Positions 32,174 through 43,724 are shown, counted from the stretch's first letter. The stretch is DNA of 64,000 nt from Amia ocellicauda (GCF_036373705.1 NW_027102662.1:310001-374000), one strand, 5' to 3'. Program-made: numbers and translations. Notes: generated by a model from the sequence alone, not told the origin.

Positions 32174-35100
32174 CTGATGAAAGTCTGTCTCTGGTAATGA
32201 ATGTGGTTCGTAACCCTGAGGGTGGGGCGCTTAGAAGACTGTCGAAATGCTTGAAGAACGACATAATTAGGACCAAGCTCAGGCAATTAGTGGTGAGTTC
32301 CAGTGGGGACAATAAGCTCTGTTTTGCTTACAGTTTAATAAAACTACTCACCCCCGACATGCCTGAACCCCAAGCTCTGCAAGAGGCTTTAATGCTTCAT
32401 CAGAGGGCCGGCTTAAACTCTCAACAGATGGTTACCTTTTCAGACATCACCAAGTTTGAGGAGTTGTTGTCTTTAAAAATTGTTGTGTGGTACCGTTGTG
32501 AGGTAAAGGAAGTATTTGTGAAATTTCAGATACATCCTGAAACCCATACACAGACACTGTTTCTCTTCCTAAGTGATAGTCATTACTTTGGAATAAAGAG
32601 TTTGACGGCTTTTTTGGGTTGTTCGTATGTTTGTCATTGGTGTTATAAGGCCTTCAATGATAAGCTTAAGCACCGCTGTGACGGTTACTGTAACGTCTGT
32701 TTCAATCCGCAATGTCGTAAGGGTTTGGCCCTACCATCAGATGTAAAGATTGCTTAAGGATTTGTCTCTCAGCGTTCTGTTTTTCCGAGCATAAGGTACA
32801 GAGGGCCGCTGCTGAGGGGGTTAAAAAACGGAGTTATTGTGATCAAACTAAATATTGCCCGCAGTGTTGCCTCCAGTACCGTTTTCATGAGGTTAAACCA
32901 CACAAATGTCTGGAGCCGAGATGCAGGATCTGTAATGCTGATTTAACCCCGGGGTCCGAACACCAGTGCTTTATTCAGCCGGTTAAAAAGGAGCCGCCGC
33001 ACAACCGGTATGTCTTTTTTGCTTTTGAATGCCGGCAAGAAAACGGGGTCCACGTTGCTAATTATATACACTGTATTGACATGTTGGATCGTGAGTGGTC
33101 AGCTAGCGGTGAGAGTTGTGTCAGGGATTTCTTTACGCGGTATCGCGGTCCAAAATACCTCAATTACACATTTATTGCCCACAATGCTAAGGGTTATGAT
33201 TCTTACATTTTGATGAAGTATCTGGCGGAAAATGGGGTGACCCCAAAAATAATAGCTCAGGGTAGCAAGATCATGTGTTTCACCGACGAAGCTTTCAACT
33301 AACGTTACATAGACTCGTTAAATTTCCTCCCCATGAAATTGAGCGCTTTGCCTAAGGCTCTGGGTTTTGAGGCTCAGAAGAAAGGTTGGTTCTGCCATTT
33401 TTTTAATACTAAGGACACTCAAAATTATCGAGGGTCCTACCCGCCCGCCTCTTATTATGGGGTTGATACTATGATGTCTCATGAGAGGGAGGAATTCTTT
33501 AAATGGTACAATACGGTTAAGGGAGGTGTTTTTGATTTCCGAGAAGAGATGGCCGCTTATTGTAAAAATGATGTGGTGATCCTTAAAGAAGCCTGTGTGC
33601 GTTTCCGCGCCGAGGTTATCAACACATCGGGTCTCGACCCTTTGCAAAGTGTGACCATAGCGTCTCTCTGCATGAAAATGTATCGGTCCAATTTCTTGCA
33701 GAAAAACACTATAGCGGTCACCACTTCTGACAACTATCGTGCTAGACAAAATAACTTTTCGACTGTCTCCATACAGTGGCTGGAATACCTGAGTGCCCGG
33801 GATAACATCTTCATCAGACATGCTTTAAATCAAGGGGAAGTCAAAATGGGGCCTTACTACTTAGACGGTTTTAGCGACGTGTCCGGGCGGCGTACCGCTT
33901 ATGAGTTTGCAGGTTGTATTTACCATGGCTGTCCTCAGTGCTTCGACCCAAACACCTTTAACCCCGTAACACAAAAACTCTGCGGTGATATGTACTATGA
34001 TTTCCAGGAACGAATTGAAACTTTAAAAAACACCTATGGTTTGAACGTGCTGGTGATTTGGAAACACGAGTGGACGACCCTGAAGCAACAGGAAGCGGGG
34101 GTACAACGGTTTATGGAAACCTTGGACTTTCCTGAACGTCTAGAGCCCCGGGATGCGTTATTTGGGGGTCGTACCAACGCCCTCTGTTTACATTATGAGG
34201 TAAAGGAGGGTGAGAGAGTAGATTACTATGATTTCACCAGTCTGTACCCTTATGTCAACAAGACCAAAATGTACCCGGTGGGGCGTCCAACCATTGTTTA
34301 TCGTGACTTTCTCGAAATCGGACATTACTTTGGTTTGATCAAAGTCACCATGTACCCTCCTCGCGAGCTGTTCTTACCCATGTTGCCTTACAGGTGTTCG
34401 GGAAAATTGATGTTCCCTCTGTGTAGAACGTGTGTGGAAACTGAAAATCAAACTACCTCTTGTCTGCACAGTGATGAAGAGAGAGCGCTGACGGGTGTCT
34501 GGTGTAGCATTGAGCTTGACAAGGCGGTGGAGAAAGGTTACAGAGTCGGTAAGGTGAATGAGGTTTGGCATTTTTCTGAAAAATCTGATACTCTTCTTGC
34601 TGATTACATTATGACCCATCTGAAAGGGAAACAGGAGGCATCGGGCTATCCCTCATGGTGTGTTGACTCCGCGGCCAAAGAGCGATACGTTCAGCAATAT
34701 TTTGAAAAGGAAGGGATCCGTCTAGAGCCGGGGAACATAACTGTAAACCCCGCCAAGAGACAAATGTCCAAACAGATTTTAAACAGTCTGTGGGGTAAGT
34801 TTGGGGAAAGAAATTACCGTCTAAACACAACCTTGATTAAAACCCCTGAACAGTTTATAGAATTTATGTTTTCCAAACAACATGCAGTATCACACTTTCA
34901 ATTCTTAAATGACCACGTGGCACAGGTCCAGTGGAGGGCCCCTAAAGATTTCCCCACCAAACAGGGGAACGTTAATGTTTTCATAGCGGTTTTTACCACG
35001 GCTTACGCCCGGCTTGAACTGTACAACTTAATGGATCAGTTGCAGGAACGCACGCTCTATCATGATACTGACTCTGTAATCTTTGTCACCAGGCCAGGGG

Positions 35101-35486
35101 ATTGGGTCCCTCACCTCGGGGACTACCTTGGGGAGTTAACGAGCGAACTAGATCCTCAGGACCACATAGTGGAGTTTGTTTCAGGGGGTCCTAAGACTTA
35201 CGCATACAGAATGGCTGCGGGTAAGACCTGTATGAAAGTTAAGGGTTTCACTCTGAACCATTGTAACAACAAGCTCATTAACATCAAGTCTCTGACGACC
35301 CTGGTAGAAAGTTTTGTAACCGAGAAAGACGCGCCTCCTCGTGAGATTATTACAGCCGGAAATCAGATCTATCGCAATAAAAAGGGGTACACGTTGGAAA
35401 ATAGATCACTAAACAAACGATTCAGGGTGGTGTACAATAAAAGAGTGTTGAAGACTGATTATACCACTCTGCCTTATGGATATTAG
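32149..35486 (+). pseudogene. POLB: Protein-primed DNA polymerase B (POLB), E3 copy
   Basis: Replicative family B polymerase of the protein-primed type that copies linear Polinton DNA. In order: an N-terminal region, a Cys/His-rich putative zinc-binding module (about 32615-32720), an exonuclease-like region with FIAHNAKGYDSY, then the palm. Palm motifs are clear: DFTSLYPYV (motif A, near 34230), NSLWGKFGER (motif B, near 34785) and DTDSVIF (motif C, near 35065). The C-terminal half is one open frame of 717 aa (33333-35486). The end overlaps the ATPase start by 11 bases. The gene has two or three breaks. Confidence 0.92.
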
Positions 35487-36147
35487 CGGTGGTTTTGATA
35501 ACAGATTTCAACACCCTTTCTCCTGTATTATAGCCGGTCCCTCCAATTCGGGGAAGATCTATCTTATAAAGAACATCATAGAAGATGTGGACGCAACCGT
35601 GTCCCAAGCTCTTGACAACATAGTGTGGTGTTACTCTTGCTGGCAACCTCTCTACGATGATTTGGCTTCGAAAAAAAATAATCTGAAATTTGTGCAAGGT
35701 CTCCCCGCCTCGTTGTGTGACGATGACTTGTTCCCGCCCGGTCAAACTAATCTAGTGATCCTTGATGACCTGATGGAGCAGGCCGGTGACAACAGTGAAG
35801 TGGAAAAAGCTTTCACAAAGTACACTCATCATAGGAATTTAAGTATTATTTATTTAGTTCAAAATCTATTTTTTCAAGGTAAAAAAAGCCGCTCTATTAA
35901 TTTATATGCCAATTATATAATTCTTTTTAAAAACCCCAGAGATAAACTACAGGTCACCGTCTTGGCTCGTCAAATGTACCCTAACCAGACCAAGTTCTTT
36001 TTGGAGGCATTTGAGGATGCCACCAAAAAACCCTACGGGTACTTGATTGCGGACTTAAAAGCACAAACCCCAGAAGACTTTCGCCTCAGAACAGGTTTGT
36101 GCCCGCCCGATTGGCCGGCAGTGTATGTGCTAAAGAAAAGGAAATAA
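35476..36147 (+). CDS. ATP: Packaging ATPase, E3 copy
   Basis: 223-aa open frame of the A32/FtsK-like packaging ATPase; see 52553-53224 for motifs. Starts inside the last codons of the polymerase. Confidence 0.88.
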   Translation: MDISGGFDNRFQHPFSCIIAGPSNSGKIYLIKNIIEDVDATVSQALDNIVWCYSCWQPLYDDLASKKNNLKFVQGLPASLCDDDLFPPGQTNLVILDDLMEQAGDNSEVEKAFTKYTHHRNLSIIYLVQNLFFQGKKSRSINLYANYIILFKNPRDKLQVTVLARQMYPNQTKFFLEAFEDATKKPYGYLIADLKAQTPEDFRLRTGLCPPDWPAVYVLKKRK

Positions 36148-36153
36148 ATAAGA

Positions 36154-36355
36154 ATGTCTGTTCGGATTAAAAGAAATCTGCCACTTTTGCAAATGTTATT
36201 TGAGGGGAGCCCGCGCCATAGGAAAGCTGTGCTGGCAGGGGCCCCCTCGGATTTGATCGAGACCCTGTGTGTGTAAAACCGGGGGTTTTATAGGACCGCT
36301 GTTGAGCATAGCCGTGCCTTTCCTAACCAGTCTTCTAGCTTCCAGAGTGGGTTAA
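36154..36355 (+). pseudogene. Small basic protein, E3 copy
   Basis: Shortened, broken copy of the gene at 17460-17795. Start and hydrophobic C-terminus are recognisable. Confidence 0.6.
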
Positions 36356-36357
36356 TA

Positions 36358-37099
36358 ATGGAATATGCTCAGAAAATGTTTTTGATCCCTCAGGAGCAGC
36401 TTGAGAAACTGAGAAAAAATGTTGTCGGGCCAGAGCCCATTAGACAAATGGCCGAAAACAACCTGGACTCTGAAATGAAAGCTATACAGGCCAGGGCCGA
36501 TTTAAATCAGTATTCCAAAGACCAGTTGTATACCAACATGTTACAGCGCTACCTCCGTCTGGTTAGACAGGGTGAAAAAGATCAATACATTTTAACTTTA
36601 ACCATGGCCTCTCAAGAAAATGGTTCTGGGGCTGATGCGGGGGGTTCGGTTGATAAAGATGTTGCGGTGACCGAACCTGTTGAGAGTTCAGAGGGAGATG
36701 TTGTAACGGATGTTTTGAGAAACATGCCGGCCAGAAGCAAAAGACATGCAGAATATATCCTGCACAAAATGGTTCAGAAACCGCGGGTAACGGCTTGGAA
36801 TGAACAGGGTGAATTTGTTTTTAAGGGACAACTGATCAAAGGTTCACACGTTTGATTTGTTGAAGAGTGTCACTAGCACTAATAAGGTACCCGATAGTCG
36901 CCGACCTGTAGGCTGGAATGCTTTCCTACAGGTGATGGCCTGTCTGAACATGCCCCAATCAACAGTTCCTAACCAGGAAACGCGATAAAAAATCCATCTG
37001 TGTAAAGAGGTGGAGCCTGATCTGACTCCGATATCTCATTACTCTGACCGTGCTGAGCGACCATCCTCAGGATCTATCCATCGTTGGGAAGCTTATTAA
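36358..37099 (+). pseudogene. Conserved Polinton protein of unknown function, E3 copy
   Basis: E3 copy of the gene described at 53569-54219. The first 165 residues are open; the copy is broken. Confidence 0.6.
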
Positions 37100-37147
37100 T
37101 CTCATGTTTTTATTTGTCTCCCCTGTAAATAATGACCCGACAAACAA

Positions 37148-37235
37148 TTTTTTTTTTTTTTTTTTTTTTTTTTCAAATGTTGTACATTTATTTATACCAT
37201 AACCCCTGCTTTGTATAAGAATTGTGTTGAATAAA
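37148..37235. terminator. Poly(T) tract and crossed poly(A) signals (E3)
   Basis: T26 run (37148-37173), - strand AATAAA (37187-37192) and + strand AATAAA (37230-37235) between the converging gene sets. Confidence 0.55.
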
Positions 37236-37279
37236 AACAAAACTAATGATTCAAAGGCTGTTTTCATTATTTTTTCACC

Positions 37280-37852
37280 TTAACACGCATGACATCTTTT
37301 AAAATCCTCACAAGAACACCCCATCTGTATACATGGCTGGCTAGGGTCGTAAGTCATTGTGTTATAAGGGGGGGTCCACAGTGTCCTGACAAACTCTGCC
37401 ACTTTTTTATCATTTTGGCCTAAATCCTCACTGTACAAGGCCATAATATCGGGGTATGACCTTCCTTTAGATCTATGATATAAGAAAAACACACAGTGTT
37501 GACCACAAGTGAAGGTCTGAAGACTTTGTACTTGACGACCGCTGTAAATGGTTTCTTGACAGTTGTTGAGCAGAAAGTTATTGATCTTCCGAGGGAAAGG
37601 TCTGAAATCCGGGGGGTTTCCATAGGAATCAAGAAATTCACCACGGTGGTCCTCCCTTAGATAAATAGCCAGCCAATGTTCTCCGGGCATATTTTTAGGG
37701 TGTGTGTTGATTATGTACATTGCAGGTAAATTCTTGATCTTAAATTTAGGCAGCTGATCGCAGGCGTAGACTCCTTGAAACAGTTTCCGTGAGCTGGCCA
37801 GGGCATTCATGATGTGGTTGAGCTCTCTGGTGTTCATTTTTATAATAATCAT
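37280..37852 (-). CDS. PRO: Adenain-like protease, E3 copy
   Basis: 190-aa open frame with His, Asp, Gln and Cys motifs as at 205-777. Confidence 0.87.
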   Translation of the reverse strand: MIIIKMNTRELNHIMNALASSRKLFQGVYACDQLPKFKIKNLPAMYIINTHPKNMPGEHWLAIYLREDHRGEFLDSYGNPPDFRPFPRKINNFLLNNCQETIYSGRQVQSLQTFTCGQHCVFFLYHRSKGRSYPDIMALYSEDLGQNDKKVAEFVRTLWTPPYNTMTYDPSQPCIQMGCSCEDFKRCHAC

Positions 37853-39146
37853 ACAGAACGTTTCTCCTCTGATTCACCTCAATAATGTTGTCAAACACAG
37901 CATACACGACCATGTTTACAGTGCGTGGTAGAGGCTGCTTAAAACGCATCTCCAAACGCATATTGCCCGTCTTCATCAGTGAAAAATGTTGTCCACACTC
38001 TTCGTCAGGGGTCAGGTTGAAACCGTACAGGGTGTAACCGCTGCAGTATTCCCGGCGATCGATCAGCAGAGTTTGATCCTTGAGATGGCGACCCGTAGCC
38101 AGTACTAGACTGTAATATTCACGAACCGCATTGCCGTTTTCAAAGTCAGGTTGAAAAGGTCTGGATGGAACCTGCACACCATCGACGTACAACGCAATAA
38201 ATTCCGGGTTATAATGTTTAAAGTTAAAGGGGTTCTTGTTGTAAACCCCGGTAAATGCATCATTATCCACGAGAACTATAATAACCTGTTTTGGGAGCTG
38301 TCCTAGAAACAGATTTTCCTGGTTCATCACCCGTGTCCCTGCGGGGATACTGTGGACTTTCATATAGACTCTTTCGATCGGGTACTCGGCGTTTTCCGTC
38401 ATTAACGCCTGCGCGTGTCCTAGTTTAACCGCCGGGAAGACGGACACTTTTTTCACAAACAGCGAGGCCGATAATATGGTCAGTTTATATTTTTCCGTAT
38501 CAGGGGTCATCAGACAAAAAGCACTTTTACTACGGATCATTTTAATTTTAATGTCTACCCCGTTGAGCATGAGTTTTTCTTGGAAAAATATGTCTGCATG
38601 GATATGCCCCATTAGCTCAAAGGTCCTCCCTTCTGTTGAAGAGGCCGTTCTTTTTTGCAAACCCTTATTGAGTCCCTCTGGATCCTTATCGTCCATAGCT
38701 ACCGGGATGTCTTTGAAGAAAAGGCCGGGGCTGAACTGTTTGCTTAGGGTCTCCTCACTATAATTAAGGATACACTCCATCATGGCTCTATAGGGGTAAG
38801 TATTGCTGCTTTGACTAATGAGCCGATCTCCAAGGGTCACATCCACCTGTGAAAACATGGTGGCCACCGGGTAATTGATGACCCCAGCGTTGGCCGTCTT
38901 CTCGATTGCATCGCCATCCTCATCAGTCACTTTACAGTTCATTAAAATAAATGTGTTATTCAAATCAATATAATCCTCGCCATTGCCAGCTATAAAAAAC
39001 TCCAGAGGGGCCGTGTCTGAAATTGCAGAAAGAGGGGGAATCTCTACATATATGATCTTATCTATACTCGTTTGAGTGTATGGAACTGTAAACAGATCCA
39101 GTTCTGATTTGACGCATTCTTCCGATAGACTGTGGACAAAAGACAT
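37746..39146 (-). CDS. Major capsid protein, E3 copy
   Basis: Open frame of 466 aa, the same protein as at 764-2071, with a longer C-terminus that overlaps the protease gene more deeply than in E1 and E4. Confidence 0.78.
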   Translation of the reverse strand: MSFVHSLSEECVKSELDLFTVPYTQTSIDKIIYVEIPPLSAISDTAPLEFFIAGNGEDYIDLNNTFILMNCKVTDEDGDAIEKTANAGVINYPVATMFSQVDVTLGDRLISQSSNTYPYRAMMECILNYSEETLSKQFSPGLFFKDIPVAMDDKDPEGLNKGLQKRTASSTEGRTFELMGHIHADIFFQEKLMLNGVDIKIKMIRSKSAFCLMTPDTEKYKLTILSASLFVKKVSVFPAVKLGHAQALMTENAEYPIERVYMKVHSIPAGTRVMNQENLFLGQLPKQVIIVLVDNDAFTGVYNKNPFNFKHYNPEFIALYVDGVQVPSRPFQPDFENGNAVREYYSLVLATGRHLKDQTLLIDRREYCSGYTLYGFNLTPDEECGQHFSLMKTGNMRLEMRFKQPLPRTVNMVVYAVFDNIIEVNQRRNVLYDYYKNEHQRAQPHHECPGQLTETVSRSLRLRSAA

Positions 39147-39148
39147 GT

Positions 39149-39637
39149 TTAAAAGATGTATCCTGAGGCTCTATTTTTCTTTCTTTGAGACTTTCTTTTT
39201 GCAGGTTTTTTCTTGTGCTGCTTCCTTCTCCGAGTGTATCCACGATATGTTGGAGAATGAGAGATTCTTCGTTTTTTGTTAGCCACGAATCTTCGTCGCC
39301 CTGGTGGACACATGCTGTTTCTTCTTTTACCCCCCCTCCTCGCCATTACCATGAGACCCGAACCCTCCTGATGCTCATGGCTAGCTGCCCGGTTCATAAC
39401 ATTGGTGAACACGTCACTAACAATATTTTTAGCCGCTGATTTCAAGTGGGGTCTGGCTATAGCAAAGCCTCTCTTAAGCAGGGGTACGGCCATTCTAAAG
39501 AGACCACGAAAGAGTCCCCCTAGACCGGCGCCATACATTGTGGGGGCTCCTACAAAACCGGGCAAGCCGTTCCCGGCTTGCATCTTGTAATAATCCACAT
39601 AGGCGCTAGGATCTACATAACCCCTCGAGGTAGCCAT
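39149..39637 (-). CDS. Basic core protein (adenovirus pX/pVI-like)
   Basis: 162 aa from the Met of MATSRGYVDPSAYVDYY. A Gly-rich amphipathic segment (about 36-75, GGLFRGLFRMAVPLLKRG and following) could insert into membranes, as pVI does. The C-terminal half is very basic (KKRR, RRRKQHKKKPAKRKSQRKK) and could bind packaged DNA. This pattern matches the short core and membrane-active proteins of adenoviruses and adintoviruses; the exact homology is not certain. It is sandwiched between the penton-like and major capsid genes with 1-2-base gaps. Open in E3; E4 has most of it open. Confidence 0.65.
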   Translation of the reverse strand: MATSRGYVDPSAYVDYYKMQAGNGLPGFVGAPTMYGAGLGGLFRGLFRMAVPLLKRGFAIARPHLKSAAKNIVSDVFTNVMNRAASHEHQEGSGLMVMARRGGKRRNSMCPPGRRRFVANKKRRISHSPTYRGYTRRRKQHKKKPAKRKSQRKKNRASGYIF

Positions 39638-39638
39638 T

Positions 39639-40485
39639 TTAATAATGTACACACTGTTTCAGGGGTCGAAAATGTAGTTTGACATTAACTTTACCGAAGC
39701 GGAAGGGTACGTTGATATTCTGATCCGATTTTACTTCGATCGTGATGTTGTCAAAGTGGGTCTTTGAGACTGGTACGTAGTGTGGTTTGTCATAAGTAAT
39801 TGTGACCATGTCATTGCTTTTACCTTTAATAAGTACATTTCTCAAAAGGGGGACATAACTATCCCCGACCCTCTGGTGGGTTATGATATCCGTATACACA
39901 TAAAGAGTATAAAAGCCGCCCCACCACTTCTGAGAACCTGCTCTCTGTGTCAGAATAGAACCCTAATATACGCCCCAGTTGGCCGCTGGTTTGAATGCTA
40001 ATACCTGGTTTTGACACCTTGTACACTCTGTTTTTAATAGGGTTGTAATATAGCTTGATGTTGGGGGTGCCTTCTGAGAACTGTTTATGAATCTCATCTA
40101 ATATTTTATCCACATTGTCATAATAACCTCCTTGTATCGTGAATGTCCATTGACTCTTTTTAACATCATCAAAAATGGCGAAGGTGGCATCCTTATCTTG
40201 TAAAACAGCCCAAGTGTAAGGATACTGTATTTCCGCCAACCCCACTTCCCACGACACCCTTAGATCTATAGATTTTCCAAATTGTACCGTGTAACTGGAT
40301 ATTTCATTTTTAGGGTATATATCGAGAGAGGCGTTACTGGGTAGAGTCACGTAGAAGCCTCCTGATTCCATCTTGAGAATCGAAAGTAATGCCCCCAACC
40401 CACCCGCGGGCATGTTGTTATAAGGATTGAATATCGCAAACCTGTTGTTCCGGGACCCAACTATTGAACTTTTCAGGCCATCCAA
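39639..40485 (-). pseudogene. Penton-like minor capsid protein (single jelly-roll)
   Basis: Minor capsid protein of Polintons, expected to form the vertex pentamers. The family opening MESGGFYVTLPSNASLDIYP and the conserved stretch SWEVGLAEIQYPYTW (in E1) or its variant here identify it. The likely start is the Met at 40371, although a frame with an earlier Met (40485) overlaps the integrase 3' end. The C-terminal part ends ...FGKVNVKLHFRPLK. It reads in more than one frame in every copy in the window. Confidence 0.72.
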
Positions 40486-41527
40486 GCCATTTCATCAACA
40501 CATATTTTTTCCGGTTCTGGGTTTTTTCATCTAATATCTTTTCAACTCTGTATACACTGTCTTTACCCACAATAATTTTTTGTAACTTGGCTTCGTAAAA
40601 CGTTCCTTCTATATCCTCCCCGTCATAGTCTTTTAACCGGTACACGGGGGGGTCTCTAGCCAACTGTTCGGTAACTGTAAAATATTCGTCAGAAAATGTT
40701 TGTTCATAACCTTTGGCAAAAGTACTCCTTAGCTTTGAAACGCGAACCACATCACCGATGTTGAACTTATAAGTAGTTTTTCCCTTCTTAATAAATGGTC
40801 CGTATAATTTTTTATAGACCTTAAAAGAATTACTTTGATCAACATCTATAGGCTTCATTTTAATACTGGTGTGATACCCTTGGTTGTAAGCATCGATAAA
40901 ATCTTGAACTTTATCAAAATACTTGAACGTGTTGACCGCTGTAAAATATCTCCACATTTTGGTCTTCATGGTGCGTTTAAACATCTCCACTACCGATGCC
41001 TTAAGCTCATTACCGGTGGTGAAATGATGTATTTTGTGTCTCTTCAGTAGATTCTGAAATTCTCTGGTGAGAAACTCTTTTCCTTTATCAGTCTGCAGTT
41101 TTTTAGGACATCGACCCTGGGACAATATATCCTCAAAGGCCCTTGTCACCGCCCGACCTGTTTTATTATGTAGAATGCGAGCCCAGGCATATTTTGATAA
41201 CACATCGATACACATCAACATCAATTTGTGACCATTGTTATGTTTTGATAAATTTGACATATCGACTAGATCCATTTGCCATTGTGAGTCTATGTCAGTT
41301 GCATATACGCAGTTTCTTTTAAAGTTAATCCTGAGAGGTTTATGTAAGGTATAGGCGTCTTGTTCCCGTAACCATTCTGAAACAACCACATCATTAACCT
41401 TCACTCCGGCCTCAGCGAGTCCTCTTTGAAAACCCTTCTTACCCGCCAAACCCCCAATCTTGGCTGGGTTGTAGTATAGTTCCTGCATTTGGGGAGCTTG
41501 CCGAGTCATTCTGTCAAATAACCACAC
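40418..41527 (-). CDS. INT: Retroviral-type integrase with chromodomain (INT)
   Basis: 369-aa open frame. The catalytic core shows Asp86 (QWQMDLVD), Asp147 (LQTDKG) and Glu181 (ASVVE), a D,D-33-E arrangement as in Polinton integrases. The C-terminus (about 315-365) is a chromodomain (VYRVEKIL...KYVLMKWLGWPEKFNSWVPE), which in other elements binds modified histones and can steer insertion. The enzyme inserts the linear element and creates the 6-bp duplication seen outside the termini. It lies between the Bcl-2-like gene and the penton-like gene, overlapping the latter. The only fully open integrase frame in the window. Confidence 0.93.
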   Translation of the reverse strand: MWLFDRMTRQAPQMQELYYNPAKIGGLAGKKGFQRGLAEAGVKVNDVVVSEWLREQDAYTLHKPLRINFKRNCVYATDIDSQWQMDLVDMSNLSKHNNGHKLMLMCIDVLSKYAWARILHNKTGRAVTRAFEDILSQGRCPKKLQTDKGKEFLTREFQNLLKRHKIHHFTTGNELKASVVEMFKRTMKTKMWRYFTAVNTFKYFDKVQDFIDAYNQGYHTSIKMKPIDVDQSNSFKVYKKLYGPFIKKGKTTYKFNIGDVVRVSKLRSTFAKGYEQTFSDEYFTVTEQLARDPPVYRLKDYDGEDIEGTFYEAKLQKIIVGKDSVYRVEKILDEKTQNRKKYVLMKWLGWPEKFNSWVPEQQVCDIQSL

Positions 41528-41681
41528 AGACCCACACTATGCGCAAAGTTTTTATACAAGGTTTTTTATTCAACTTCAGGAGAGCAGATACCCCTTTTTA
41601 GACATTTGAGAAAAGTATAACATACACAACAATTTTTTCTACGGTCCAGACAAAAAGAAATCAGATGATTGGTTACTTGAT

Positions 41682-42074
41682 CTATATCAACAAATATACC
41701 TGTTTCTTTATCTTGTAGGCACACACCTCAGTTACATATGTAAATAAAACAACAATATGACCTATTTTAAAAGTAAACAGAGGTGTATTAAACATGCTCA
41801 GTAAAAGGTCATACAGATGTTGATGAAATGGCCTAATATCATTCTTGGCCCCCTTGAGCGCTTCATCCCAGTGTTCGTACCCCCCGGTCTTTGTTACAGC
41901 AGCCATTAACTTTTCCAGGTTTGAAAGTTGATCCTCATCGATGGTTAAATCTGTAGAGAAAAGGCTCGCGTTGGCTACTTTTCTGTCAAGCACATGGTGT
42001 AATAGCGCTCTCAGGTTAGCTGCAGAGTGTTGATGACAGAACCAGTTGCAGAAGCAGTCCAGAACATTCCCCAT
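41682..42074 (-). CDS. Small Bcl-2-like protein, E3 copy
   Basis: Open 130-aa frame, near identical to the one at 4608-5000. Confidence 0.5.
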   Translation of the reverse strand: MGNVLDCFCNWFCHQHSAANLRALLHHVLDRKVANASLFSTDLTIDEDQLSNLEKLMAAVTKTGGYEHWDEALKGAKNDIRPFHQHLYDLLLSMFNTPLFTFKIGHIVVLFTYVTEVCAYKIKKQVYLLI

Positions 42075-42086
42075 GTTCAAAGTCCC

Positions 42087-42935
42087 TTAGTTCAGGTCAG
42101 AGTCTGAATCAGTGGCGTAGATGTCGAATTCTTCGTCGCTGCCCCCAGCTTTAACTTCTTTACGGAAGAAATAAGCTTTTAGCTTGCCAGCGGTTTTTCT
42201 ACTCGGCTCATCCAGGTCATTGAGCAGCTGCCCAAGTTTCTCTATTATAAACGGCTCCTTTTTCAGCTCCAGCAAAATCTCATCTATGATTTTCTGGACT
42301 TGTCCCGCAGTGACATGTATGTGGGAGTAAGACAGCGCCTTGATTAGTGCCGGTTTCAGCCACGGTTTGTTCAGTCTTCTGTAAAACACGTTGAAATAGA
42401 ACAGGAAATAGTAACGGTCTGGTTCAAACAAACAACTGTGTCTCAACTGACTGGGGTGATTCACTTCACACCCCCGACAGACTTCTTTCAGAGCTTGGTC
42501 GATGAGAGCACTCAGAATATACACCAGGGTGCTTTTAACCACTCTGCTTACTTGGTCACATACCCCGGGCATAAATCCTGCATCTTCATCACGCCCCCGG
42601 GACAGTCCGATGCTCATTGGGTCGCCTGGTGGTTTGTGGGGTGTTTCTCCATCCATTGGACTGACCCCCTGCTGAGACGCACAGACGGTAGACAATTCGG
42701 CAAAATCGAGGCCCTCCATGAGCTCCAGAGGCTGGGGATCCCCGAGACTCATTTGGACATCCATCGCACCGCATGTTGTTTCGTCCTGAGGGACCGGGGT
42801 CTGAGGTCTTGGAGAGTAACCGCAGTCAAAGGGTTCCAGAGTGTATACAAAATCTGGGGAATAGAACCAGGGGTGATCCCGGGTTTGAAAAGGCCTGTAG
42901 AGCCTGTCGACGTCCGCAGCTTTCAGGTAAGACAT
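42087..42935 (-). CDS. 282-aa Cys/His-cluster protein, E3 copy
   Basis: Open frame, same length and Cys/His cluster as at 5013-5861. Confidence 0.6.
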   Translation of the reverse strand: MSYLKAADVDRLYRPFQTRDHPWFYSPDFVYTLEPFDCGYSPRPQTPVPQDETTCGAMDVQMSLGDPQPLELMEGLDFAELSTVCASQQGVSPMDGETPHKPPGDPMSIGLSRGRDEDAGFMPGVCDQVSRVVKSTLVYILSALIDQALKEVCRGCEVNHPSQLRHSCLFEPDRYYFLFYFNVFYRRLNKPWLKPALIKALSYSHIHVTAGQVQKIIDEILLELKKEPFIIEKLGQLLNDLDEPSRKTAGKLKAYFFRKEVKAGGSDEEFDIYATDSDSDLN

Positions 42936-42970
42936 TCTCTTTAATTTTCAACCATGATTGAATTGTTGCG

Positions 42971-42998
42971 CCTTTTATCCTATCTCTTCACTACGTCA
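42971..42998 (-). promoter_or_regulatory. CRE + TATA promoter of the 282-aa gene (E3)
   Basis: TGACGTA (42992-42998) and ATAAAAGG (42971-42978), - strand. Confidence 0.55.
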
Positions 42999-43013
42999 CG
43001 ACACACCGCCCTC

Positions 43014-43724
43014 TTAGAAGAGAGTAGCCCCTGAGCCGTCAGACCCCCCTCCAAAACCCCACACGTCGTCTGTTTTATCATCGTCGTCGTCATTCAAGGG
43101 GGATATATAATCCATAATCCAGCATTTTCTCCTTCTAACCAAATCCAGTTGCGAACATTTGGTCAAGATGTCAAAACCATCATTTATACAGTTTATGACC
43201 TCTTTCAAGAACGGCCAGTCCACGGCGTCAAACATAATTTCAGTAACCTGTTTTTCTGGATCCTCCACACCCCCTTCAATAGGGTTTGTAATCAGGGTAC
43301 TGCTAAACAAAACCTTACGATCTGTAGTTAGAGATAGACTCTTCACCACTCTACCGTAGTTCTGCAAGCTTTCCCATTCACACCTTTCAAAACCCTGAGT
43401 CGGAGACTCCATTTTGCATTCTCTTGGACCCTCTTGCAAGCCTTCTAGAGTCTTATCCACAAGCCCCAGATCTCTCCAGGCCATCACCTTCAACCAGTCC
43501 TCATAAGAGTATTCAATTACCGTCTCAAAAGGTTCCAACGTACCCTCCTTCTCTCCCAAAGCAAAAAGCTCCACTCCAACATAGCTGGGATACCTTTTAA
43601 AGCGGTAACCCCGTCGAGCCCCCCAGAACAACACCCAGGAGCGTTCAATCTTCAAAATGGTGAGTACAGGAACCCTTGCCCGGGATTGTTTCTTGCGGGG
43701 TTTCATGTTGATGTCGCTGGACAT
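43014..43724 (-). CDS. 236-aa unknown protein, E3 copy
   Basis: Open frame matching 24448-25158, including the basic N-terminus and acidic C-terminus. Confidence 0.55.
   Translation of the reverse strand: MSSDINMKPRKKQSRARVPVLTILKIERSWVLFWGARRGYRFKRYPSYVGVELFALGEKEGTLEPFETVIEYSYEDWLKVMAWRDLGLVDKTLEGLQEGPRECKMESPTQGFERCEWESLQNYGRVVKSLSLTTDRKVLFSSTLITNPIEGGVEDPEKQVTEIMFDAVDWPFLKEVINCINDGFDILTKCSQLDLVRRRKCWIMDYISPLNDDDDDKTDDVWGFGGGSDGSGATLF

Noticed and set aside
40418-41527. Possible retrovirus or LTR element because of the integrase
   Set aside because: No reverse transcriptase, gag or LTRs. Inverted repeats, polymerase B and capsid genes identify a Polinton.
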